Origin: Sipunculus nudus
Taxonomy: Eukaryota; Annelida; Sipuncula; Golfingiida; Sipunculidae
Assembly (NCBI GenBank): GCA_026874595.1
Contig: CM049322.1
Location: forward strand, 50,633,340-50,697,339
Length of the DNA: 64,000 nucleotides
Direction: 5' to 3'
In this document: positions 38,993-48,270 of the stretch, one piece after another
How positions within the stretch are numbered: position 1 is the first letter of the stretch
How the letters are laid out: the number at the start of each line of letters is the position of its first letter
The notes under the pieces: model-generated
What the model was told of the DNA's origin: nothing
What the model saw: only the letters and a program-made list of their open reading frames with translations
Databases searched by the model: none
Made by a program: the position numbers and the translations under genes

Positions 38993-41900
38993 TGAACAAC
39001 TTCTTGGTTTAAAGTTAATGAAAGTCGACCATTGATACAGAGGTAGATGTTCACATTAAGTTTAAAAACGCTCTGAAAACACGCTTGACACTGCCCCTGC
39101 CAGGTGCCGGGCCTGATCTGAACAGGGGGCCGGGCCACCCTAATGAGGCAGGACCTTGTGTGCATTCACTTATATTTTAGCCCATATTCCCAGGTTCATT
39201 CATGCATAAATGACCGTAGATTTGTGAAATTTCCTTCATAACGCTCCTGAATTCGGATATTTCTGGATCAACGCCAAAATCAAATCGTTTCTTCTTTGGC
39301 ACATTCCCGAAATTCCCTTAAAATGTCTTGATATTCCGTTCAAGATTGCATCACATACACACTAACACGCACACACAAACTGAGAATTATCGCACACCTT
39401 CCTGTCGGAAGCAAAACAACAGGCCCTAACACAATGCAAGAAACAGTTAATTTTGAGCACAAACAAAGTTTTTGAAATAAAACCTCTTTCACTCATGCAA
39501 GCGTATGCTTTAGCTGCTGCCACAGGAAAGAACATTAAAAAAAATAAAGACTTAAGAATATAACGGAGATTATGATTCTGAAACCTAACAGGAAGATGGT
39601 AGAGGGACTCTCTGAAGGTTTGTTAAACCTAAAAGCACGCGGTCATGGATTGGCTGGTGCATAATGTGACGTCACAGGCAAAATATAGAAATGACTTAAA
39701 TTTTATACATGTACATGTTGTTTTTATTATTCCCTTAAAATATGGGACTGAAGGTGTCAGAAATACTGAGCTTTTGATAAGATCTAGAATTTTTAGCCAC
39801 AGGGGATTTCCCTGTGTGACGTCACAAACTCATATTTTTTGTGGAAAAATAAATAGAAAAAAAGTATTCCTCCAGGAATGGGGTTCATTTTATATAAAAT
39901 CTATTTTTTTATATATTTTGTTTTTTTTTATAGGCAGTTGTGTTGTATGTTAATATAATGATATTTGAAAAAAAAATCTGTTCTTGACAAAAGACACTGG
40001 ACGAAATACAGGTTACACTGGAATAATCACCGGATTTTTAATGATCAGTTAATGGAATCTTTATGATTTTATCATATTAAATTTAAGGCAAAAGGCCATC
40101 CATCATTTAACGAGGATCCAGGGGGTGTGCCATCCATCAAGATGTGTCAGCAATACTAAATACCGGAGCCTGAAAAATAACTTAATACCGCGCTAATTAT
40201 GGCATTGTGTAATTTCTGTCTCCCTTGCCGTCACAAGTGAGTTTTGCCAGCCGGGGTTTAATGATCATTGGATCGTGTTTCTGGCAATAACCGTTCCCTT
40301 TCACCGATTACATTTAAATAGTTAATGTCTGAGTATAATCTAATAAATCATATTAGGCCAGAACCCCTGAACATTTTTCTGACCTTATTATGTGCTCAGT
40401 TATACTGACCCAGATTTGATGCACACTATTTCTACTTTTCTTCTCTGTGACCGAGTTGTGTTAACTCCGTATGTCTCACATGGATAGTTTGTTGGAAGAG
40501 TAAAATTAGTATTGCTGTTTCTACCCCAAAGTCATTCAATAACACAATACATTATGTTCTTTACTGACCCAAAATAGAAATCCATCATTTTTACAGTTTG
40601 TGTGACCGAGTTTTGATAATTTCGTATGTTCTGCATGGCCAAATCGTTAGTATTACTACGTAAGCCCGCAAAAGTACAATATATCATGTTCCTAGCGTTT
40701 CTGTTTTCTCTCTGATTTACTTAAATCAATGACGGCACCCACGGTTTCCGAGAAAGGAAGACACTGAGGTCGCCGATCCTCGGAAAGCGCAGACAACCCA
40801 AAGAAGCAGATAATTAAGGTGAATTTAAAAGGAGTACCACCTTTTGGTAAAGATGGCATTAATATTATTTTAAAGCCTCTGCCCATAGGTAGAGGAAGCT
40901 TGTAGGAGTTGATAATTTTATTTCTCTTTCCATTTTTGGGTGAAACAAATTTCTTTTTTTGGTGGATGGACCTACTTGGGTCCCCCGAAATGTAAAACCA
41001 TCGAGTTCATTCATCTTTCTTCATTTTCTTTTTACTCTCTTCTGCCATGATTTTCGGTTTGCGTAAAATCTCCATTTTCTCCAGGGCTAATTTTCAACAA
41101 TTGAAATGTGGGCACAATATTGGGCAAAGGGCACAGATTTGCACCTTATATTTAATTTTTACTTTGACTTTATTAGCAAAAACGATTACCAGAGACTATT
41201 CCCATTATTGCTCTGCTGCGGGCGTCAGATGGAGGCTTATTTTGATTACTTGGTAACACAAAAAGTTAAAATTGTCGATTTCTTTGAAAATTAGTGTAAT
41301 TTGGGCGGTTCTCATTGAGAGTTACGTGTAGAAACGTTATATTATTTTTAACAAAAATTTAAAATTCAAATAGTCATCAAACCTCCGTGTATGAAGACTG
41401 TGTTGCAACACTTTCAAAAATTTCTGATTAAGCACAAATGAACACACCAACAGAATTCAGGCCATGGGCAGCCAGTCTGATGCAGGGAATTCTTCGCGGT
41501 GTGAGGTAACTGATTCTTGTATGCGAGGACACCAAACTAATTCCTGTCATTGGCGATTATTCTGTAATGACATTTCACAGCGACAACCTCTCCTTCCTTG
41601 GTTATCAATAACGTTTTAAACTCGATAATAAACCATCAATCTGAGCTATTAAAGACCCACCAGTAATGACAGATAATTTCATTATTAATAACCCCCTGTG
41701 GGGAGTTATAAAACACGGCTGATTAGATCCATGTTTTCGTTAAAGACACTTTCCTTAATTATTATTAGATTTACTGGATCAATGTTGGACATTTTTCACG
41801 GAGATGGTTGGCATCCAGCAGTCATCCAAGTTCTTTAATTGTCATTATTTTGCATCCTCAGGTAATTAACATCTCGCATTTAATCACCCCGTACCTAGTT

Positions 41901-42510
41901 ATGAGACGACGAAGTGGGTAAAAGACATACTATCGTTATTTGTATGTCAGCCATTTTCTTTCAGATAGGTCCATTGCTTGGTGGTGGCACTGTCTGGAAA
42001 ATGAGGATGAATTTAATCTTACGATAAAAATTATATTTTTCTGTTCAACCGTCTTGATATAAATTTTTATATGCACGGGACAAGGAATATCCAGGAGTTA
42101 TTACGATAAACCTTTCCTGCTGGCATGAGAGGTGATCCCAGAGTTGTTTTTTTTTAATGAACAATGTGTAATTGAAGTACGGGCTAGGCTCGACCCGGGG
42201 ACCATCAGTCCATAGTCGTTAGTTTTGTTAGGGATCCGGCTCATAATCTGGATTTAGGAACGTCACGAAAGAATATTCTCAAATGTACAATCACTTATGC
42301 CCGAATGACCCTGGGAATATGGATCGACTATAAGTGAATGCAAACTTGGTTACCGGAGCAGCCACAACACAGATAAAAGCTCAAGGCACAGGTGTGGATT
42401 CCTTAGAATGCAGACTTCTGGTTTCATTGATGCGTAATCTTACCTTGCATGATGGCCGAGGCCGCCACGACGGACACACACGCGGACAGACACAGCGCAC
42501 AAGGTATCAT
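19026..42510 (-). CDS. Nicotinic acetylcholine receptor-like subunit, six coding exons (whole gene span)
   Basis: Exons in transcript order are 42510-42444, 37740-37589, 31179-31135, 24271-24162, 22172-21640 and 19576-19026: 1458 bp, 485 residues, all phases consistent. Seen: signal peptide (1 to about 18), extracellular ligand-binding domain, Cys-loop C158-x13-C172, loop B W179, vicinal C222-C223 (alpha-type), M1 (243-264), M2 (270-290), M3 (from 304), cytoplasmic loop, and M4 (about 455-473). Five N-glycosylation sequons: N56, N62, N171, N187, N190. The family forms pentameric ligand-gated channels in the plasma membrane. The 45 and 110 bp of exons 3 and 4 are usual sizes in this family. 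Odd: loop D Trp is Leu85, the loop A Tyr position is Ile123, and M2 has Gln at -1' and 2', Arg at 12' and Gly at 20'. Ligand and ion selectivity therefore cannot be assumed. The subtype is not assignable from sequence alone. Confidence 0.9.
19577..21639 (-). other. Receptor intron 5
   Basis: Contains a plus-strand frame (20155-20640, 161 codons) without recognisable domains, a GC-richer block near 20640-20800, and a (TA)n tract at 21569-21617 that lies only about 20 bp inside the intron from the exon 5 donor. Confidence 0.6.
21640..22172 (-). CDS. Receptor exon 5 (Cys-loop, loops B and C, M1, M2)
   Basis: Acceptor TGTTACAG and donor GTGAGT. Encodes residues 125-303: HVHWEPCGVFRT, Cys-loop CVIDITYYPFDTQNC, GAWSY of loop B, FSYACC of loop C, RLRRRHTFYIMN leading into M1, and M2 starting GQKVQIG and ending KTSDHIPLLG. 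Confidence 0.95.
22173..23489 (-). other. Receptor intron 4, part not occupied by the retroelement
   Basis: AT-rich sequence with no gene, RNA or repeat that I could recognise. Confidence 0.5.
23490..24156 (+). mobile_element. 5'-truncated non-LTR retrotransposon (3' end of reverse-transcriptase frame and tail)
   Basis: The 109-codon frame at 23532-23861 matches the C-terminal part of reverse-transcriptase polyproteins of the Jockey/CR1/RTE type. Key words are LTYKCINDLAPSYL, YSTRLTENK, PKPRIEAFKATSFYAG and LWNSLPRHIK. It is followed by about 270 bp of 3' UTR and a terminal (AATA)n tail (24127-24156). Most of the element is missing at its 5' side, the usual outcome of incomplete target-primed insertion. 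It sits antisense in receptor intron 4, with the tail directly against exon 4. Confidence 0.85.
24162..24271 (-). CDS. Receptor exon 4 (110 bp, loop A)
   Basis: Exactly 110 bp. Encodes DWVDERLRWNPTQHNG and KWLWRPEFAVING, carrying W116-x-P-E of loop A. The acceptor is GTTATAG, preceded by T5 and (GT)10. The donor is GTCTGT, a weak site whose bases beyond +5 belong to the tail of a retroelement insertion. Phase joins exon 5 as Gly125. Confidence 0.9.
24279..24313 (-). repeat. (GT)10 T5 tract before receptor exon 4 acceptor
   Basis: Read on the minus strand: alternating TA, then ten GT units, then five T, GTTATAG and the exon. The tract forms the polypyrimidine region of the 3' splice site. Confidence 0.85.
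24821..24873 (+). repeat. (TA)n microsatellite
   Basis: Pure alternating TA in receptor intron 3. Confidence 0.95.
25492..25614 (+). repeat. Perfect 65-bp tandem duplication
   Basis: The segment starting AAACTGTACCTGGTTTTGC at 25492 is repeated from 25557 with no visible mismatch over about 58 bp, so the duplication is recent. No frame or motif explains it. Confidence 0.9.
25884..26095 (+). repeat. Imperfect (TAG)n trinucleotide repeat
   Basis: Interrupted TAG/GTA units over 200 bp. The poly-Ser and poly-Leu frames across it are artefacts. Confidence 0.9.
26861..27185 (+). repeat. Interspersed repeat family A, copy 2
   Basis: Shares CACTTATT, CCAATATTCCCATGTTCATT, TGACTGCACATTTG, AATATTCCTTC, a CCTTAAAATTTTATGG segment, ATTCCGTTCATGATTG and a CA-rich block with the copy at 39165-39425. 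It carries an internal expansion near 26905-26960. Confidence 0.6.
27200..29490 (-). other. Receptor intron 3, central part
   Basis: No exon found. The stretch 27310-27450 is rich in TAAT-type words and is a candidate regulatory block; the rest is ordinary AT-rich DNA. Confidence 0.35.
29493..29699. mobile_element. hAT-like MITE
   Basis: Termini CAGGGGCGGATCCAGG on the left and CCTGGATCCACTTTTG on the right are imperfect inverted repeats of the type typical for hAT elements. Interior of 207 bp lacks a frame. AGGTT occurs on both flanks and may be the remnant of an 8-bp target duplication. Confidence 0.65.
31135..31179 (-). CDS. Receptor exon 3 (45 bp, loop D)
   Basis: Exactly 45 bp between acceptor GTTTCAG and donor GTAAGT. 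Encodes DVRSQVLTTTGLLIL, the strand that usually reads TTN-x-WL. The Trp of loop D is Leu85 here. The size is the family's usual exon 3 size, which supports the call despite its shortness. Confidence 0.85.
31231..31316 (+). repeat. (TA)n microsatellite next to receptor exon 3
   Basis: Alternating TA interrupted once. It starts about 50 bp upstream of exon 3 in transcript direction. Confidence 0.95.
31697..32117. mobile_element. pogo/Tigger-like MITE
   Basis: Ends CAGTAGAGTGTCG and CGACACTCTACTG are inverted repeats, with internal repeats of CGTTTATCCGAA on the left and its near-copies on the right. A TA dinucleotide follows the right end, but the left flank reads TT, so one target base has changed. 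The 421 bp have no transposase frame. Tigger/pogo termini commonly begin CAGT and contain ATCCG words. Confidence 0.65.
32280..32720. other. GC-richer intron block
   Basis: Within receptor intron 2. Contains CACCTG, CCAAT and a short hairpin (CCGTCTCCGGCGGG). No exon with the right phase was found, so it may be regulatory or an old repeat. Confidence 0.25.
32721..36810 (-). other. Receptor intron 2, upstream part
   Basis: AT-rich DNA with a short C run (35227-35239). No gene, RNA or transposon recognised. Confidence 0.5.
36811..36865 (+). repeat. (TA)n microsatellite
   Basis: Pure alternating TA in receptor intron 2. Confidence 0.95.
37589..37740 (-). CDS. Receptor exon 2 (start of ligand-binding domain)
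   Basis: A 152 bp exon with acceptor ATTTCAG and donor GTAAGT. Encodes DEEKLLKLLFDDYKPEARPV and VPVNITFSLMHIKDL, the N-terminal helix and first strands of the ligand-binding domain, with sequons at N56 and N62. Confidence 0.92.
37953..38058 (-). repeat. tRNA-derived SINE fragment
   Basis: Minus strand carries an A-box-like TAGCTGAGTGGTAAAACGC and, about 30 bp on, a B-box GGTTCGATCC, the two halves of an RNA polymerase III promoter. The flanks do not fold into a clean acceptor stem, so a SINE or tRNA pseudogene is likelier than a working tRNA. It lies in receptor intron 1. Confidence 0.55.
38150..38210 (+). repeat. (TAA)n microsatellite
   Basis: Run of AAT units. Confidence 0.95.
38941..38989 (+). 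repeat. (TA)n microsatellite
   Basis: Pure alternating TA in receptor intron 1. Confidence 0.95.
39165..39425 (+). repeat. Interspersed repeat family A, copy 3
   Basis: Begins TGCATTCACTTAT, then CCCATATTCCCAGGTTCATT, ATGACCGTAGATTTGTGA, TTCCTTCATAACG, CCTTAAAATG, ATATTCCGTTCAAGATTG and a CA-rich end followed by TTCCTGTCGGAAGC. The order agrees with the other copies. Confidence 0.65.
39665..39826. promoter_or_regulatory. Pair of CRE palindromes
   Basis: TGTGACGTCACA occurs at 39665-39676 and again at 39815-39826. Each contains the full cAMP-response element TGACGTCA bound by CREB/ATF proteins. They lie in the first intron of the receptor gene. Function is inferred only. Confidence 0.4.
41590..41770. 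promoter_or_regulatory. Candidate regulatory block rich in homeodomain-type words
   Basis: Dense TAAT/ATTA words with GATAA and a CCCCTGTGGGG palindrome in receptor intron 1, less than 1 kb from exon 1. Conservation cannot be judged here. Confidence 0.25.
42215..42350 (-). repeat. Interspersed repeat family A, copy 4
   Basis: Reverse strand reads TGCATTCACTTATAG, CCATATTCCCAGGGTCATT, GCATAAGTGATTGTACATTTG, AATATTCTTTCGTGACGTTCC and GAGCCGGATCC, matching the other copies. It lies about 95 bp inside receptor intron 1 from the exon 1 donor. Confidence 0.6.
42444..42510 (-). CDS. Receptor exon 1 (signal peptide)
   Basis: Minus-strand ATG at 42510 followed by a hydrophobic run (MIPCALCLSACVSVVAASA) typical of a secretion signal. 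It ends at a GTAAGA donor in phase 1. The single leftover G joins TG of exon 2 to make Val23. The phase match, strand and expected content make this the best first exon, although other small exons cannot be excluded. Confidence 0.75.
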
Positions 42511-45500
42511 GTTGCCGAGTCAACGTCCCCATTCACATTACTTGTATCTGTAAAACATGAAACAATCGATGATAAATGCTCTGTTTTCATTTATGATGCT
42601 TAACGCCAAAAGCATTCGTAGCAGTAAAACAAACCATAGGGAAAAATATGAAATTGTAGATAATCTCCGCAATGAGGGTTGAATCTATGGTGTGAGGCTC
42701 ACGGAGTACAATGAAGATTTCAATTAGGCCACACATACTGAACATATGTTTTTACGAACTTGTATGCCTTATTGGCATACCTATCCTGGTGTCTTTGAAC
42801 GGACTTAGGCAAGTAAGAGTTGCAGTTGACAAATACCGAAATCCCTGTCCTTGTTGGTTCCTGCTTTTCCATTCTACATTTGTTTCGCAGCTTTTATACG
42901 TACACTTCAGTCATTCTAAATCCTGTGTTTTGTCCTCTACACAGTGTGTGTGTGGAGGGGGGATGAAACAGATATAGTTTTCATAATTTCGGAATAATTC
43001 TATCAATCGGTCTGTAGCTATAGCTTTCCTCAATAATATGTCAGTTATGCATCTCATAATGAAAAAAAAAAAAAGATTTTACGTGCTTTAATGGCCTCAT
43101 TGAATTGTCATAAATGATAGCCAGTTCAACATTTAGATCAAAAGTAAATTATAAATTATGAATGACTATAAATGGAGCATCTTCTTCTGGTGAAATTAGA
43201 TGGTATAAATATATACTTCAGGTATGCTAAGGGAGTCAAGAAATGTATAATATTCCGGGGCATTAGTCAGATCAGTATTCTTTGCTCTGTGCAAGCCCTG
43301 TGCCCTGGTGGTGAAACCCGTGTAATCTTGCTAAACAAAGCAAAAGAGATAAAGAACGACCGCAATGTATCACGGCTGCACGTCGAGTATAACGTTATTC
43401 CCATTCCAGTCCTTCTCATTCATTAAAACTCTGATGTGTTGAAACCCTAATATTTATGTATCAAAGTTTGCCAGGCGCAAGTTACGCTAACCATGCAACT
43501 TATAATGACAATCCTATTCACTGATTTACATGTTCAAAATATTAAGAAAGATAACAAACGGCAATATAACTTTCAATGACGACTAAACTCCTTAATTCTA
43601 AACCTTCAAAACAGAAAGGAAAGAGCCACCCACATAAGTATATAGACATAAAAGTATTAGCATACATCAATACTCTGAGAGTAGCCCACACAAATACGTA
43701 AAGGTCTACTGCTATTTAACGGGAAAATAAAAATGTATATAACACTTGTATTATATACATCAGGTGCTACCGAGGCAACGCTGATTAAAGCAGACGTATC
43801 AACGTAACAGACATTATACACACGGTAAATAAGATAGCGACATGAATGACCTGTAAAACATGGGGTTTCCTATACACCAGATGGGTCACGATGAAAAAAC
43901 ATATGACAAAACCACGATGGGAGAGTATACAGAGAAATGCAACCTACATAATACCATGAGCGGGACTTCAGATAGTGCGACAGATTGACAGCAGAGAAAA
44001 GTGACCTCAGGTGCGTCTGTCTTTTTCACGTTGCATCTCATTCCATCAACGTTTGTTTAAACCCTCCGAGCGTGAGAGTTCCGCTCTTGCCAGCGGCGGC
44101 CCCTCGGCAATTGAATGAAGCGGTTAATGCAAAAATGAGCCTCTTGTAGTGTCATTCTGTGAGAGTCAACCGCGACCGACCGCTACTGGGCCAGCGCCAA
44201 CGTTCTTTATAAGGGAAAGACTCCTGTAAATTGAAGGGCTTTCTGGTTTCACCCTAGATAATGAAGGCATGATCTGGTGTTAGGACTCAAAGGAAGTTCA
44301 CACCATTTAGGCCCGTGTCAGTTTGCACGGGATTTCAGTTTCCACAGACGTAATTACGGCTACTCCTACAAGAAACAACCGAGTTACCACTCAGACCGGG
44401 AGAGTGATAAAAAACAGATCGACCGAGCGCAAAGGAAACCATTCCACGGTTGTTGCCTTGTCGGTCACGTGGTTATTACAGTGCCGTGATGTTACTTCTT
44501 TTCTTATTCCAACTTGTAGTTGTTTCTTGGATCCAACAAAAATGCAAAAGCAAAATTGACATGAAGCTTAATTTCGGCAGTATCCTATTTCCAAAAGAAG
44601 TTTTTAAGCTAAATGTTTTGTTGCGGAATGTGACAAAACATACTGCTAACGCCTTATTATCTTTTTGTAAACGACATATTTAACCGGTAACAATTGTTGA
44701 TATGGACAAGGCAACAGCCATCGTTCATTCTCCTACATAATATTTCAATTATGGTATTGAGTTAGGATACTTTATGAAATGCATGATACGGCAGCGGTTT
44801 CTTTCTTTGTTTTTTTTTTTCTTTACTATTGCACAAAGTGATATAAGAAGTGAAGTAAAACAATATTTAATGAAAGGTTCTAGTCTGATAAAGGGAAATG
44901 TATCATTGAGTAACAGAATAATGTAATTAAACAATTTAATATATTTGTACAATCAATTAACGGATAAATATGTAATCCAAATAGCATCCTAAATGTCCAT
45001 AAATAATCATTAAATTTAGATTAAAAGACTCTGCAGGAAAATAGCTTCCTACGGCTCCCGTGGGATCAAACAAAACGCAAACAGCCTCATTAAATTAATC
45101 CCCCAGCAGGTGTTAATCTTTGATAATTGCCTTCGCCAAGAAGATCCAGCTTGAAACATTGTTTGTTTGTTGGATGGATTACGCAATAAACACTTTAAGC
45201 CAGATGTTTACCTACCTTATCTCTAGAATTTATGATATTTCTTGCCCATTCTATATACATATTAATGACCTCCACGTGATTCAATGTTAGGAAAAGTACT
45301 TACAAAGCCACTGTGACTGAAGTTTGAGGTTGTTTATCTAAAATATAATAATAGACACGGGACATGCGCGGATGTTGACAAAAATCATGTAACCCTTTGT
45401 AACACATTAATCCGTCTGACGGTTCTTGTTTGAATGCGTTTGTGTAATTTCAACAGACCCCCACATGTTATAAACACGTGGGCATCAATACAACGAACAG

Positions 45501-46780
45501 CCTGTGTGCATTATAGGTTGGCGTTCCTGACCTATTTTTTTCTAAAGGGGTCAATGCATTACCTAAATGGGACATGCACCACGGAGGGCCTAATTGGATT
45601 TTAGTGCGGATCCTTATAATAAATGGCAATCCCAGATGTGTTATTTTACCTTGAATGAAGCATGTGCCCTACAACGTGCCATATTCGGAGATAGATTGAT
45701 TGATGGGAGGAGAAAGCAACTTATTTCAGGTAATAACTAAAGCCAGTGGTCGTGGCACAATATCATAAGTAGAAGGGTTGCCGGGCCCGTTTCAATAGCT
45801 TGAAGAACCACTTGCCTATATCTGTCATTTTGCAAAGAGAAATAACAAAAACAGGTATAGTAGTTGATGGTTAATTACAAGTACCATCATAACAAGAGAA
45901 AGAAACTTCATATATGAAGTCCCTAATGTTTAGCGTTCGGATTCTGCTGTCGACCATTGAGAATTACATATATAGTTACCGTGTCACCGTTTCACCCTGT
46001 CATAGGCCAGACTTGCGCGCCTTGTTGCTAAATTGGCTCCCGACGCTGACTGCAACTGAATCGTTTGGACGGAAGGGCCGGGCTAACAGTCAGACATTGA
46101 CTACGCACTCTTGGAGATTACAAAACCGCTAGATCACACCCGCTCACGGCGGCGGGGTATTGAACGATGGGAGAGAAGTGACACGATTTGACCAAGTCAA
46201 TGTCAAGCTACCGTTTTACCACTGATGGCGGCAACAGATAACAAAGCTGGCTTATAAAGCCCTACAAGTGTTGTGATGCTTTGAAAGCGGACAAAAGCTG
46301 TAACAGAGGGCTCCCGGGGCGGCCCTTAATCACCCCAGGGGGTCCTACCGATGATGTCAGGACGGTCCGTGCATGAAGGAGAGAGACCTCCAATAGAGGC
46401 AACCGGTCACCTCCTGAAGTGTGTTTTCCATTAAAGCTCTTGTGTAACAAGGTTACCCATAATCCGTCCTGACACACTGATCCTAACGCGACACTTCCGG
46501 TGTGTCATAACACTCTAACTCAGTGACCCACTTTGATACATGAAAAATAAAACAATCCCCAATTGACGAGGTCACTGTAGCCTTCAAGCTTGCACAACGT
46601 CCATCTATGTAGGAAATATTCGTTAAGCTTAGCCTTCATCGTTCTTTGAATGATCTACACATATAGCGAGCTTCTTAAACTTTTATTTATTAATACTTAG
46701 TACCCTTGTCTTTAGTCATCTTTCATTAGTAAGTTTCTAACAATTTATATAATTTTATACTGGAGTATTCTGAAATATCA
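42511..46780. other. Upstream flank of the receptor gene, no gene recognised
   Basis: Should hold the receptor promoter and 5' UTR. A GC-richer block at 44030-44260 and a motif-rich one at 45050-45160 stand out, but no coding exon could be supported. Confidence 0.4.
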
Positions 46781-46799
46781 TTTGTTACACAGTGTTACG

Positions 46800-46925
46800 G
46801 GGTGACATAAAAGCGGACCGAACTACCTCGTTAGTGAAGCTTGCTTTGCAAGTGAAGCGGTTAGTACGCCGGACTTGGGCGCCACCGACATAGGTTCGAA
46901 TCCGGAATCGGCCTGATGTTTTAAC
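46800..46925 (+). repeat. tRNA-related SINE or pseudogene
   Basis: A perfect B-box GGTTCGAATCC (about 46903-46913) is preceded at the right distance by an A-box-like GTGAAGCGGTTAGTACGCC. A second, similar GTTAGTGAAGC word lies further upstream. The ends do not pair as a complete acceptor stem. Confidence 0.5.
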
Positions 46926-47394
46926 CTGAAAGATTAGTCATCGTAAAATAGTGAGAAGTTATATGAACTTTTGCCTTTATTCTTACCCTTTTCCCCCATT
47001 CCTTATAATGAGCACAACCTCTAGTGCCCGTTTTACCACTTTTTGTTATAAGTACCAACGAACTATGTGTCATCTTCCCCAATTCACGCTCCAAAAAAAT
47101 AAATTCAGCTAAAGGAAACGATATTTCTACTTTGTTTTAATATCTAAAACAGCAGAACTATGATACCGTATCTCGGATCTAAACAGTTTCTCAAAACAGA
47201 AGGATCATAATACATAGGCGGATACTCGGTCTTCAGATGGGGGGAGAGGGTCATAGTAACAGATGCGATTCCCGGTGTATCTATTTAAGTTTACCCCGAT
47301 TTAGATTTCGGGGGAGGGGGTAATCTGAAATTGATTGTAGATATCCTTGGAAATAGGAATATGAATTTTAGATTGTCCCTACAGTTTCAGATAG

Positions 47395-47396
<2 letters not shown>

Positions 47397-47454
<58 letters not shown>
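47397..47454 (+). repeat. (TA)n microsatellite
   Basis: Pure alternating TA. Confidence 0.95.
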
Positions 47455-47456
<2 letters not shown>

Positions 47457-47999
47457 TTATAAATCGATGTCTAACGCCTTTACCAGGATAGTTCTCCCTT
47501 TTATAGCTAATGTTATTTATGTAAACCATACTCCATTTTACACACGGTAGAAGCGTTTCTATATATTGGATAAAGCTTTTGGTCCATGATAATTTTTATT
47601 TATTATAAAAAAAAATATTCGTGACCAGTGGAACGTATCACTGGAAGCAAGAAGTTCGGATGTTGAAGCTGTATGGATGGGGGATCAGGAGTCATCATTT
47701 GACAAACCGGCAGCGCTAAATTGAACAAGTCTGAAAATCCTAGATAAATATATAAAAAAGCGTTTTTGTATGTAGGTCTGGGACTGTGCTAACAGTTAAA
47801 GGCATGTCTATGTAAGGGCACAGCACATCTTTCTGTTAGCCAGACTGAATTACGAGCTCCGGGTATTAACACGTGCTGTCAAGTCACAATCAGCCGCCAA
47901 CAGTTTTTGATGATTGATATTTAGCTGTGTGTACCGTTTCGGGCCGCAGGCGTTGAAAAATGGTAGTTTAAACGGCCAAGTCCACAGGGAGAGAAAATA

Positions 48000-48270
48000 A
48001 TTATTTTCACGTATCGCCACCACGCGTTATTCTCGGCCCAGGCGAGAGTTAGACAGCCTTGACTCTGGCAGTGTTGACCAGACTTGGTGCTAGCGCCCGG
48101 GCCTTTCCCAGAGGGTCCACCTATGTCGTCTGTTTGACAAAGATATGAAGACCAATGAATTATTAATAGTATGAAATGCCCCTTCGCAGTCACTTGGGCC
48201 CAGCACAAAATGACAAGCTATTAGCCTGCGACAATAAAACCTGACCCCGCCGGGACCTGTTTGGAAAACG
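48000..48270. promoter_or_regulatory. Candidate conserved non-coding block
   Basis: GC-richer than both flanks, with complex sequence including CACGCG, GCGCCCGGGC, AATTATTAATAG and CACTTGGGCCC. Frames on the minus strand (95 and 61 codons) have no recognisable content. It could be regulatory, an old repeat, or an unrecognised exon. Confidence 0.25.

Noticed and set aside
40692-40886. Minus-strand frame with a hydrophobic segment, considered as receptor exon 1
   Set aside because: The donor is poor and the hydrophobic run lies too far from the start codon for a normal signal peptide.
42190-42235. Possible tRNA B-box word on the minus strand
   Set aside because: GGTCGAGCC deviates from the consensus and no A-box or stem was seen at the right distance.
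46010-46150. GC-rich segment resembling an inverted tRNA-like sequence
   Set aside because: Only an A-box-like word is present; no convincing B-box or stem.
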